Assembly (NCBI GenBank): GCA_022750415.1
Contig: JAKIVT010000007.1
Span: forward strand, 1 to 39,348
Direction of reading: 5' to 3'
DNA from: Thermoplasmata archaeon
GTDB taxonomy: Archaea; Thermoplasmatota; Thermoplasmata; Lutacidiplasmatales; UBA184
Length of the DNA: 39,348 nucleotides
A program made the translations under genes and the position numbers. Shown here piece by piece: positions 1 to 8,785 of the stretch (its first letter is position 1; every line of letters starts with the position of its first letter). The notes under the pieces were generated by a model. It was not told the DNA's origin, did not search any database, and saw only the letters and a list, made by a program, of their open reading frames with translations.

Positions 1-1301
1 CCGGCGGAGAGGGGCGGCGGGTTGCCGGTCCACGCGTACGAGTACGGCGGGGTCCCTCCGACGGGGACCGCCGAGAAGGTCACGTTCTGGAGGAGGTCCA
101 CTCCCTCCCGACTCGGCGCGACGAAGACCCCCACGATCGACTCGCTCCCGAAGATCCAGGTGTCGTTGGAGAGGCTCGCGTTCGTGGGGGACCCGCCGAA
201 CAGCAGGACGAACGACGTCGCCGGCGTGGGTCCCGCGTAGGCAACGAGCGCAGCACCCGTCCGGGGATTCGGCGCTGGTCCCGAGGTGGCAATGGGCCCG
301 CTCCAATTCCCATTCGCGTACGTCCACGCATCGTTCAGGGGGGCCGCACCCGAGGGCTGGCCGCCGAACAGCACGAGGGAAGCTTCGGACGCATCGAACG
401 CGATGGCGGATCCGGTTCGGGCCGCCGGAGCGCTCGCGGTGGTCGGGAGTACCCAGTGACCGCTGCGGAACCACCACGTGTCCCCCAGGAGTCCCCCCGT
501 CGCAGCGATGGTCCCGTCCCCCCCGAAGAGCACGACGGCGTCGTCCGAGTAGTCGAACCCGAACGACGCCGAGTATCGCTGACTCGGCGTCCCATTCGCC
601 CCCGCCGCCGAGGCGGTGCGGTTGACCCACGTTCCGTTGGCGTAGGCCCAGGTGTCGTTCAGAACCCCCAGGTAGTTCCGGCCGCCGAAGAGCACGGCCA
701 TTTGGTCCGCCACATCCCACGCGAACGACGCGTCGTACCGCTTGGGGGGCGACGCCGCTGTCGTGGGTGTGATGTTGGTCCAGTTCCCGTTGGAGAACGT
801 CCACGTGTCCGCGAGAGGGCCGGAAGCGCCGTGACCGCCGAAGAGAACGACCTGGTTGCTCACGGCGTCGTACGCCATCGCCGCTGCCGCTCGCGCGGGG
901 GGACTTGCGTTCGTCCGGGTATGGGTCCAACTCCCGTTGGCGTAGGTCCACGTTCCGGAGAGCGGCTGCGAGCCCGCCCCGAATCCTCCGAACAACACGA
1001 CCTCTTCGTCCCGGACGTCGAACGCCATGGCCGCCCCGGACCGGGCTGGGGGAGCGTTGGCCACGTCGGCCGTGAGATTCTGCCAGGTCGGAGCTCGAAG
1101 GGCCGCGGGGGAAACGGCGGAATGCGGGTCCGCGCGACTCGAGCTCGTGGACGAACTGTGGATCCGAGGGGTCCCCACCGAAGTCGCCGGCGGGAGGGCC
1201 GGGATGGCCAGGAGGGCCACCGTCACGACGACCAGAAATCGACCCCAAGGGAGCGAAGCGAGGCGCGGAGCTCCCTCGCCCCAACGGCGTCTCGGAACCA
1301 T
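1..1301 (-). CDS. Secreted Kelch-repeat surface protein with PKD/Ig-like region at the window edge (partial; 3' end off left edge)
   Basis: Not in the ORF track because no stop lies in the window. Minus-strand ATG at 1301 reads MVPRRRWGEGAPRLASLPWGRFLVVVTVALLAIPALPPATS (signal peptide), then ARSGAAMAFDVRDEEVVLFGGFGAGSQPLSGTWTYANGSWT and LNDTWAYANGT Kelch blades; the left edge reads GGTPPYSYAWTGNPPPLSA (PKD-like). Confidence 0.88.
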   Translation of the reverse strand, partial: MVPRRRWGEGAPRLASLPWGRFLVVVTVALLAIPALPPATSVGTPRIHSSSTSSSRADPHSAVSPAALRAPTWQNLTADVANAPPARSGAAMAFDVRDEEVVLFGGFGAGSQPLSGTWTYANGSWTHTRTNASPPARAAAAMAYDAVSNQVVLFGGHGASGPLADTWTFSNGNWTNITPTTAASPPKRYDASFAWDVADQMAVLFGGRNYLGVLNDTWAYANGTWVNRTASAAGANGTPSQRYSASFGFDYSDDAVVLFGGDGTIAATGGLLGDTWWFRSGHWVLPTTASAPAARTGSAIAFDASEASLVLFGGQPSGAAPLNDAWTYANGNWSGPIATSGPAPNPRTGAALVAYAGPTPATSFVLLFGGSPTNASLSNDTWIFGSESIVGVFVAPSREGVDLLQNVTFSAVPVGGTPPYSYAWTGNPPPLSA

Positions 1302-1602
1302 GGCTCCGCCGTTCCCAGAGCGAAGGGCAGGTAAGCCTGTCCATCGTCCCGACGTGACGGGGGAATTCGGACCCGGGGCCGTGGAATGGCGCAGCCGCCC
1401 AGTCGGTCCCCGCCGTGGGACCCCGCTCTCCTCGAGCCCCACCTCAAGCCCCCGTCCCAGGTTTCCCGCGGATTCTGGGCATCGGAGAAGTGCCCACCGG
1501 GCGACTGCTGCGCCCGAGTTCACACCGGGTCGCCGGGGGTGAGACACCGCCCGATTTCGACCGCCTTCTGAAGTACCGGGACCCGGTCGGCGCCGTGCAG
1601 GG

Positions 1603-2811
1603 GTGGCATCGTCGACCGACCGTACTCTCCTCCAGAACCGAACCCCGCGGGGAGCACCCCCGACGGGCAGCCGACACCGGGCCCAACGGGCGGCCCTTGC
1701 GGTCGCCCTCGGCTTCGTCGCGATTCTGCTGGCGAGTTCGTTCGGGGAAGCGAGCATCGCGGCGCGACCCCCACCCTGGCCCCACGCGAGCCCCATCGCG
1801 AACTCGCCGAGCGCCGCCTGGGTCGACCTCAATCTGAGCGGGCCGACCAACCGGAGCGAGTTCGGCTTCGTTTGGGCGAACCCCTCGACCGGAACCCCGT
1901 TCGGCGTTCTGTTCGGGGGACGGCGAGGCCATTCGTCGCTCAACGACACTTGGTTGTTCACCAACTCCAGCTGGACGCAGATCTTTCCGTCGGCCCATCC
2001 CGGACCAACCCGCAATGGAATGATGGCATGGGACCCCGTCGACCAAGAGGTGGTTCTCTTTGGCGGGTCGAACGCCACCGCCTACCTCAACGCCACGTGG
2101 GTGTTCCATATGGGGCACGGCTGGCGACAACTCACCCCAACGGTCTCCCCACCGGCGCGTCGCTCCGGAGGGATGGCGTATGACGGAGCCGACCACTACG
2201 TCGTGATGTGGGGCGGGCACAATGGCACGGCGCCCAACGGCTCGATCAACTACCAGCCGGATTACACGATGTTGAACGACACGTGGTCGTTCTCGGGCGG
2301 GGCCTGGACCCAGGTGGTGACGGCGAACGCGCCGCCCCCCTCCTCCGAACCCAGCCTCCAGTACGATCCGACGACCGGGGTCGTGATCGAATTCGGCGGG
2401 TACGACCAGCACGGCGTGGGAGGGTACCTCGCCTTCAACCAAACGTGGGCGTACTCCGCGGGTCTCTGGACCAACCTCGGACTCGTCCACTCCCCGTACG
2501 CCCGTGACGGCGCCGCTTCGACGTTCGACGCGAGCCGGGGCGTGGTCCTCACCGCCGGCCAGGACGAGGGGGTCCACGGACGGTGCCTGATGAACGACAC
2601 CTGGGTGTTGAGTGGACCGTCGGCCTCGGCGCTCCACTGGCACAAGGTGTTCACGACCGCCCAGTTCCCGCCGATGGATTCGGCGTCGGCGGTCTACGAT
2701 TCCGCGCTCCACGCCAACCTCCTGTTCGGGGGCACGGGGACCAACGCCCGCCTCTGCGGTTCCGTCAAGACGCAGACGTGGCTCGGCGCGACCTGGGAGC
2801 TCGCCCCGTAA
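1603..2811 (+). CDS. Secreted Kelch-repeat protein
   Basis: 402-aa ORF (GTG start), signal-like hydrophobic N-terminus, repeated VLFGG ... LNDTW(L/S)F...W blades. Confidence 0.88.
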   Translation: MASSTDRTLLQNRTPRGAPPTGSRHRAQRAALAVALGFVAILLASSFGEASIAARPPPWPHASPIANSPSAAWVDLNLSGPTNRSEFGFVWANPSTGTPFGVLFGGRRGHSSLNDTWLFTNSSWTQIFPSAHPGPTRNGMMAWDPVDQEVVLFGGSNATAYLNATWVFHMGHGWRQLTPTVSPPARRSGGMAYDGADHYVVMWGGHNGTAPNGSINYQPDYTMLNDTWSFSGGAWTQVVTANAPPPSSEPSLQYDPTTGVVIEFGGYDQHGVGGYLAFNQTWAYSAGLWTNLGLVHSPYARDGAASTFDASRGVVLTAGQDEGVHGRCLMNDTWVLSGPSASALHWHKVFTTAQFPPMDSASAVYDSALHANLLFGGTGTNARLCGSVKTQTWLGATWELAP

Positions 2812-2925
2812 GGCCGGCCTCGCTCGGACGCACGAACTCCCCGGCTTCGAGACTTGGGTCCCGCTCCCACGCATTCCGGGCGAGAGATTGGGCCGGCCCG
2901 GCGATCCGGGCCTCCGAATTGGAAT

Positions 2926-2951
2926 GGGTATTAATACCCCCTTATACGTAT
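2926..2951. promoter_or_regulatory. AT-rich promoter island with palindromes GGGTATTAATACCC and ATACGTAT
   Basis: Perfect 14-bp palindrome 2926-2939 and 8-bp palindrome 2944-2951, 40-65 bp upstream of ATG 2991. Confidence 0.5.
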
Positions 2952-2990
2952 TCAATTTAGTTCCCTCGCCGCTGGGAACGGCTTCCCTCC

Positions 2991-5378
2991 ATGATGCTCT
3001 TCCGTCGGCACGCTCCGCTCACCGTTGGAGTCCTCGCGGTCCTCGGTGTGCTGCTGCTGACCGGGTTGGTCTCCGCCGCGGCCCCTGGGTCGCAGGCGAC
3101 GGGCCGGACGGCGTTTCCGGTCTCTTCTGGGTCCGCCGGGTCGTCGCACTCGGCCCCCACCACCGTCCTCGCCGATGACACCACCGTCCTCGGGGGAGCC
3201 TCCGGCGTCGACCCGATCGGCGACCTCGTCCAACCGGGGATCGTCGGCCCGACGTTCCGGTCGTACACCATCGAGGTCCGGGTGAGCGCTCCGCAATCCG
3301 GCCAATCCGTGTTGCTGGAGACCAGTCCCATCGTCGACTGGTCGTCGCCTTCGCAGCTTCCCGGGGGGCCCGACGCCCTCCCCCCGCTCGCCGAGTGGTC
3401 CTGGTCGGTGAGTTCCTCCGGCAGGTCCGACTCGGCGAACTGGACGGTGAACCCCGCCACCCAGGCACTCGAGAGCACGGTGGCGTGGCAGAACGCCACG
3501 TACATGGTGAACGGCACCTTCGTCGGTACGGAAACCGTCACCGTGTCCCCCGGCACCCGCGACGGGACGACGCCCACCTCCCTCTCGGTCTCCCTCAATG
3601 GGTGGTCGCCGGGGGCGGGCAAGTCCTCGAGCACCACCAACCTCACGGCCGCGGCGGCCGCGCTCCACCCGACGATCGTCCGGTTCGGAATGACGTCGAG
3701 CGGGATCGCGGCGAGCTGGAACACGACCAGCGGAACTCCGACGTTCGACTTCGCCCACTTCGATTCGGTCGTCCGCTTCATCTCCTCCCTCGGCGCCGTC
3801 CCGCTCCTCAGCCTACCGGCCGGCACCTGGGGGGACGGCAACGTCCTGCCGTCGGGGATGCCCCTCAACCCCGGCACCCCGATTCCCTTCAACGGGACCA
3901 ACGGCTACTTCGCCGACCCGACGGCCTTCTCCGCGTACGTCGAGGCATTGGCCGTCCACATCGCGGCGACCGGCGAGTCGGTGCCCTATTGGGAGGTCGG
4001 GAACGAGGTCCCCCTGCTCAACGCGTCGGAGGTGGCCACGTTCGCCGACCTGATCACGGTGGCCGCGACGACGATCCACGCCTTGCTTCCGAACGCCCGG
4101 GTCAGCGCGGACACCATCACGAGCAAGCCGTACCTTGGGGAATTCGCGAATACCACGTCGGGAGTGGGGTTCCTGTCGTTCCACTACTACGCCTCGAACT
4201 CCTTGTGCAGCTCGAACGGGTCGTACTGCGCGCCGGGAACGTTCGGGCTCGGAGACACCGACGCCGACCTGTTGGCCCCGTCGTCCAACATTTCCCACGC
4301 TCCCTTCCTTGCCCCGCCCGCGGCCCAGGCGGAATGGTTTGCGTTGACGGGTACGCACCTTCCGATCCTCGACACCGAGTCGAACTTGAATGCGGCCGGC
4401 GGGAACGGTGGATCCGGCGGCACCGGCAGCGACCCGCGCATCCAGACCCTGTTCGGCGCGGCGTGGCTCGGGTCGACGTTGATCGACGCGTCGCGGGCGA
4501 ACGTGTCGAGCCTCACGTACTTCCGGCTGACCAATCCGAACACCCCGAACAGCACGCAGACCGCGCCTTACGGGGGATTCGGATTCGGACTGACCACGCT
4601 GAACCTGAGCGGGCAGTTCGTGGAGTTCGCCCCGTACTGGGCGTCCTACCTGTGGGCGACGGAGGTCCAATCCGCCGGTTCCGGAGTGGCCGTCAACGTC
4701 ACGGGTGCCACCGACGTCGTCCCCTACGCGGTCCGCGACGGGACGCACGTCGCCGTGGTCCTCGTCAACCGGATGGCGACGGCGATCAATACGACCGTCG
4801 AGTTCCCCAACGCGAGCGAGTGGACCCCGACCGCGCTCACGGTCCTCGATTCCCGCGGCTACACGGAGACGTACAACGCGGCCACGAACTCGGCGAGCGT
4901 CGAGCGCTCGGGCGTCGTTTCGCTCGCCCCCCCGATGGCCGGCGGCACGGTGGCGATCGACGGGTACGGGATGGCGCTCGTGACCGGTCGGTACGCCCCG
5001 GCGAACGATTCCGACGGGTCGGGAAACTCCACGAACAGCACCAACTCGACCAACTCGACGTCCCCCGGAAACCAGACCGGGCCGAACTCGACCGAACCGA
5101 ACACGACGGGGGGACCCAACGCGCCGCTTCGCCCCCCGGCGACCGGGAACCACGGCCGCTCTCCGGCCGGTTCCGCGCCCACCGATTCCGCCCTCTCCGG
5201 CGCGGCCGTGGCGGTCCCGAAAGCCGTGCTCGGTCTGACTGGAAACCGGTGGGCCGCCCTCGGCATCTTGGGCGTGACCGTCGGCATCGCCCTCGCTGCG
5301 TGGGGGTCGTCCGCGCCCCTCCCGCCGGTCCAGCACGCGCGGGCCGTCCCGCGTCGGCGCGGGCCCTCCCGTCACTAG
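2991..5378 (+). CDS. Membrane-anchored extracellular glycoside hydrolase-like protein (GH-A clan/TIM-barrel-like)
   Basis: Signal peptide; YWEVGNEVP (acid/base Glu motif) and LPILDTESNLN (candidate nucleophile); NST-rich stalk and C-terminal TM helix with basic tail. Paralog of 6252..8474. Confidence 0.8.
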   Translation: MMLFRRHAPLTVGVLAVLGVLLLTGLVSAAAPGSQATGRTAFPVSSGSAGSSHSAPTTVLADDTTVLGGASGVDPIGDLVQPGIVGPTFRSYTIEVRVSAPQSGQSVLLETSPIVDWSSPSQLPGGPDALPPLAEWSWSVSSSGRSDSANWTVNPATQALESTVAWQNATYMVNGTFVGTETVTVSPGTRDGTTPTSLSVSLNGWSPGAGKSSSTTNLTAAAAALHPTIVRFGMTSSGIAASWNTTSGTPTFDFAHFDSVVRFISSLGAVPLLSLPAGTWGDGNVLPSGMPLNPGTPIPFNGTNGYFADPTAFSAYVEALAVHIAATGESVPYWEVGNEVPLLNASEVATFADLITVAATTIHALLPNARVSADTITSKPYLGEFANTTSGVGFLSFHYYASNSLCSSNGSYCAPGTFGLGDTDADLLAPSSNISHAPFLAPPAAQAEWFALTGTHLPILDTESNLNAAGGNGGSGGTGSDPRIQTLFGAAWLGSTLIDASRANVSSLTYFRLTNPNTPNSTQTAPYGGFGFGLTTLNLSGQFVEFAPYWASYLWATEVQSAGSGVAVNVTGATDVVPYAVRDGTHVAVVLVNRMATAINTTVEFPNASEWTPTALTVLDSRGYTETYNAATNSASVERSGVVSLAPPMAGGTVAIDGYGMALVTGRYAPANDSDGSGNSTNSTNSTNSTSPGNQTGPNSTEPNTTGGPNAPLRPPATGNHGRSPAGSAPTDSALSGAAVAVPKAVLGLTGNRWAALGILGVTVGIALAAWGSSAPLPPVQHARAVPRRRGPSRH

Positions 5379-5395
5379 CCTCGTTCGGCGGCGGA

Positions 5396-5414
5396 TTCCG
5401 CTTCCGAAGCGGAA
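5396..5414. terminator. Dyad TTCCGCTTC-C-GAAGCGGAA downstream of the GH-like gene
   Basis: 9-bp perfect arms around one base, 18 bp after stop at 5378. Confidence 0.45.
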
Positions 5415-5577
5415 ATCCATTGGACAAGGTTCGCCGTGAACTCCCTCGAATTCGACGGCGGTCGCCGTTGGCGGACTTTTATGCCCCCGAGGACGTCCGT
5501 CGTTCCGGCGACGTCGTGACGGAACTCGAGCGCTTCGGGGCAGCCGGACCGGGGGCTCGCCCCAAGCGGAGCGGCCC

Positions 5578-6111
5578 GTGAAACTCGTCCGGCGCCAGAA
5601 GATCGGCGTGTTCTTCGCCGTCGCGATCGCGGCCCTCGTGGGCCTCGGGTGGCTGGCGTCGCTCTCGACCTCCACGACCCCGCCCCCTTCGATCGAGATC
5701 GTGTCGACCACGAATCTCGAGGTGAGCAGCGGACTGTCCAATGCCGTCGTCTTTCCGTTCCAGCTGGCCCCGGACCAGCAGCCCGGGGAGGAAGGGACTC
5801 CGACGATCGGCTCCGCGTCCGCCTCGATCAACCTCACCGTGTCCGGATGTGCCAGCGTGGACGCCGGCGGCTGCCCGGGCGTTTCGGTGGCGATCTACAC
5901 CGGCGACGCGGTCGGCGGTGCCGGCTCCGGTGGGAACGTCTCGCCGGTCTGGTGCGCGGGGATGACCGGGGCCTCGTGCGGGACCGTCATGCAAGGAAAC
6001 TATCAGGTCGACCTGACCGCGTTCGCCGGGCAGGCGCTCGACCTCGTACTGTGGACGCCCTCCGGAACGGAGTGGGTCGACATCTCCTCCTCCGGGTCCT
6101 GGGGCGGATAG
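5578..6111 (+). CDS. Small membrane-anchored/secreted protein of unknown function
   Basis: 177-aa ORF, GTG start, MKLVRRQKIGVFFAVAIAALVGLGWLASL N-terminal TM/signal, four Cys in a Gly-rich ectodomain. Confidence 0.7.
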   Translation: MKLVRRQKIGVFFAVAIAALVGLGWLASLSTSTTPPPSIEIVSTTNLEVSSGLSNAVVFPFQLAPDQQPGEEGTPTIGSASASINLTVSGCASVDAGGCPGVSVAIYTGDAVGGAGSGGNVSPVWCAGMTGASCGTVMQGNYQVDLTAFAGQALDLVLWTPSGTEWVDISSSGSWGG

Positions 6112-6230
6112 TCGGCTCGCGTTCGACGCTCTCCGTCCCTCCGGGCACCCGAGCAACGGTCCCGCGCTTCGGGGCTTGGGCCCAATCGAGTCCGTTCGCT
6201 ACACGCTCCCGTCGACCGGGCCGGTCCCAG

Positions 6231-6247
6231 AGTGCTCGTCGAGCACT
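6231..6247. terminator. Dyad AGTGCTCG-T-CGAGCACT between convergent genes
   Basis: 8-bp perfect arms around one base, 4 nt past the minus gene's stop at 6252. Confidence 0.45.
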
Positions 6248-6251
6248 GGCT

Positions 6252-8474
6252 CTACGAAGCGAGACTCGGTCGGCTGGCGGCCACCACGCGCCCCTCGGTC
6301 CACGGGGTTCGGGCGGCCTCGAGGAACGCCGGGGCCGCGACACCGGCGGGGGCCGTCGCGTCCGAACCGTGGGTGGTGTTGGCCGCGGAGCAGAGGGCGG
6401 AGGGGTCGAACAGCGCCCCAAGCGCCGGGACGCTTCGGGCGGGCGCGTGGGTCCCGCTCGGCACCTCCGTGAGGACGGCGACGCCGTACCCCTGGAGGAT
6501 GAAGGTCACGGGGTTGCTGGTCCGGACCCGCGAGAGGACACCGGATTTGCCCAGGACTTCCTGGTGCGTCGCGACGTTCCAGGTCTCCGAATAGGAGCGG
6601 TGGTCGAGCAGCGTGAGGTTGCTCGGGGAGAGCGAAGCTCCGGGGAAGGAGACCGTGAACTTGACGGTCGCGTTGACGTGGTTCACGGCGACGACCGACA
6701 CCCCCGCATGGGTCCGGTACGCCTGCGCCTCCGCGAGAGCGGCGACGGAGCCGGTGGTGATCAACGCGGGGCTTTGCGAGGGAACCGCCTTCCCCCACAT
6801 CGTGGCGGCCCAGTACGGGGCATACAAGATCGCCGGGCCGCTCGCGTTCTCCCGGATCATCTCGAATCCCCATCCCCCGGCCGCCGAGGTCGGCGTGACG
6901 TTGAGCGTCTCCGGGCCCGCGAGCGTGTAGTACACAATCCCCTTCACACCCTCTTGGGTCCCGTCGATGTACAGGCCCGCGAGCCACTGGGCTCCGAACA
7001 GAGTTTCGATCCGGGGGTCGGTCCCCGAGGCGGTGGCGAGCGTCCCGCCCTCGTGATTGAGGCCGGATTCCGAGTCGATCACCGGGAGCCAGTGGCCCGT
7101 GGCATTGTACCAGTCCGACCGTGCGGAGAGAGGAGGCTCCCACGCCAGCATCGTGCCGAACTCGGTGGAACGGTCGACGAGGTTCGGGTCCGGGACCCCG
7201 TTGTTGCCGCCGGTCGGGGGACAGTAGACCCCGTTGTTGATGCACATCCCGGCGACGGCGTACATGTGGAAGGAGAGGAACCCGGTCGTGGGCGCGCCCT
7301 TGGCGAATTGGGGGAGGTACTTCGGGTCCATCATCACGTCGGTCCCGACCAGCGCACCCGGGAGGTACCGGTGGATCGCCGTGAGCGCGGTGTTGAACAC
7401 CTTGATGAACGACGCGACCTCGGAAACGTTGACGCGGGGGACTTCGTTCCCTATGTTCCAGTAGACCACGCGGGCCTTCGTGCTCTGGACGTGCTGGGCG
7501 AGGGCGCCGACGTACTTCGCGTAGGCGACGGTCGTCGGGAAGTAGCCGGTCGTCCCGTAGAACGTGACCGGCATGGTCGGGTCGAGCGGCATGCCGACCG
7601 GGAGCGTGTTGCCGTCCCCCCAACTTCCGGCGGGAAGGCTCAGCATGATGTTGGCCCCCATCGACTCCGAAAAGTTCACCATGCGGTCGAAACCGACCCA
7701 CTTGTAGCTCACCGAATGGTTCGTCACGTTCCACGTGATCGAGACGCCGATGCTCGTGATCCCGATCCGGACGATCCCCGGGTGGGTGGCGGCCGCGAGG
7801 CCGGGAAACGCCGGGTCGTTCGCGGTGCCGGACGAGGGGGAGAAGATCGAGTTGGCGACGAAGCCGCTGGCCGGGGCCGATTGTCCGCCCACCAACGTCG
7901 GCAGGACCGAGATCGAAAGGACCGGGGTGGTCCGGCCGGTGATGACGAACTGGCCGGACTGCCAAGGGACCGACCGGTAGAGCTGCCCGGTCCCGGCGTT
8001 GGCCGTCCAGTTGGCCGTGTCGTTTTGGCCCTGCGCCAGGATCGTAAACGACCACGAGGCAAACGGCGGCAGCGCGTCTTGCCCGCCGGGGAGTTGACCG
8101 GGCTGGCCCAGGACCGTCAAGGGCGACGTCACGAGCGTCACGGACACCAGGGGGACCACGAGGGCCGTGGTCACGCTCAGTTGGTACGTTCGTTGGTAGC
8201 CGGTGCTGCGCCCGGCCAGGGCCGCGTCGGTGAGCGTGCTCAGCACGTGACCGAGCTTCAGGTATTGGAGGGTCGAGTCGTCCGTCAGTTTCAGGACCCC
8301 GACCTGGAAGGACTGGGCGCTGGGAGCCGACAAACTTCCGCGGGGCGAGACCGTCCCGGAAGCGGTGACCGAAGGGACCAGGAGTACAACAAGCACCAGA
8401 GCCAGGAGGATGCCTGCCCCGAGCGGCATTTGGAGCCGGCGGGAGCGCGGGAGCGTACCCATCCAGCTCGTCAC
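6252..8474 (-). CDS. Secreted glycoside hydrolase-like protein (GH-A clan-like), paralog of 2991..5378
   Basis: 740-aa ORF (GTG 8474; alternative ATG 8462); signal peptide; YWNIGNEVPRVNVSEV and LPVIDSESGLN motifs shared with the upstream paralog; no C-terminal TM. Confidence 0.8.
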   Translation of the reverse strand: MTSWMGTLPRSRRLQMPLGAGILLALVLVVLLVPSVTASGTVSPRGSLSAPSAQSFQVGVLKLTDDSTLQYLKLGHVLSTLTDAALAGRSTGYQRTYQLSVTTALVVPLVSVTLVTSPLTVLGQPGQLPGGQDALPPFASWSFTILAQGQNDTANWTANAGTGQLYRSVPWQSGQFVITGRTTPVLSISVLPTLVGGQSAPASGFVANSIFSPSSGTANDPAFPGLAAATHPGIVRIGITSIGVSITWNVTNHSVSYKWVGFDRMVNFSESMGANIMLSLPAGSWGDGNTLPVGMPLDPTMPVTFYGTTGYFPTTVAYAKYVGALAQHVQSTKARVVYWNIGNEVPRVNVSEVASFIKVFNTALTAIHRYLPGALVGTDVMMDPKYLPQFAKGAPTTGFLSFHMYAVAGMCINNGVYCPPTGGNNGVPDPNLVDRSTEFGTMLAWEPPLSARSDWYNATGHWLPVIDSESGLNHEGGTLATASGTDPRIETLFGAQWLAGLYIDGTQEGVKGIVYYTLAGPETLNVTPTSAAGGWGFEMIRENASGPAILYAPYWAATMWGKAVPSQSPALITTGSVAALAEAQAYRTHAGVSVVAVNHVNATVKFTVSFPGASLSPSNLTLLDHRSYSETWNVATHQEVLGKSGVLSRVRTSNPVTFILQGYGVAVLTEVPSGTHAPARSVPALGALFDPSALCSAANTTHGSDATAPAGVAAPAFLEAARTPWTEGRVVAASRPSLAS

Positions 8475-8756
8475 CGGCGGCTCCGTTTAGGGTGCAACTC
8501 GAAGGGAGGGAGGCAATGCAGAGGAGCGGGGGGACCAAATTCGAGCGACGGTGCTAGTGACCGTGCCCTCCATCCCGTTCCTCAACCCGGTTTCACCACT
8601 GTCGTATATCCCTCTTGAAGCTTTGGCCCCGAAACCGCCGGAAACTTGGAAACGAGACGGCCGGGCGACACTCCGCCCGTTCGGACCCGCCCGAGCTCGG
8701 CGTTCGGGTGTCCATCGACCATGGGGACTCCCGGAACGATTCCCGGACCGCCGTGT

Positions 8757-8785
8757 TCCGGTTCCTCGGCATCCGGGGGACCGGA
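8757..8785 (-). terminator. Hairpin directly after the stop of the GT-C-like gene
   Basis: TCCGGTTCC ... GGGACCGGA, 9-bp stem with one wobble, abutting stop codon 8786-8788. Confidence 0.4.

Noticed and set aside
1476-1496. TGGGCA-9nt-TGCCCA inverted repeat in the divergent Kelch intergenic region
   Set aside because: Only 6-bp arms with a long spacer; weak and likely by chance.
5649-8618. 989-aa plus-strand ORF
   Set aside because: Mostly antisense to the second GH-like gene; composition and lack of motifs argue against coding.
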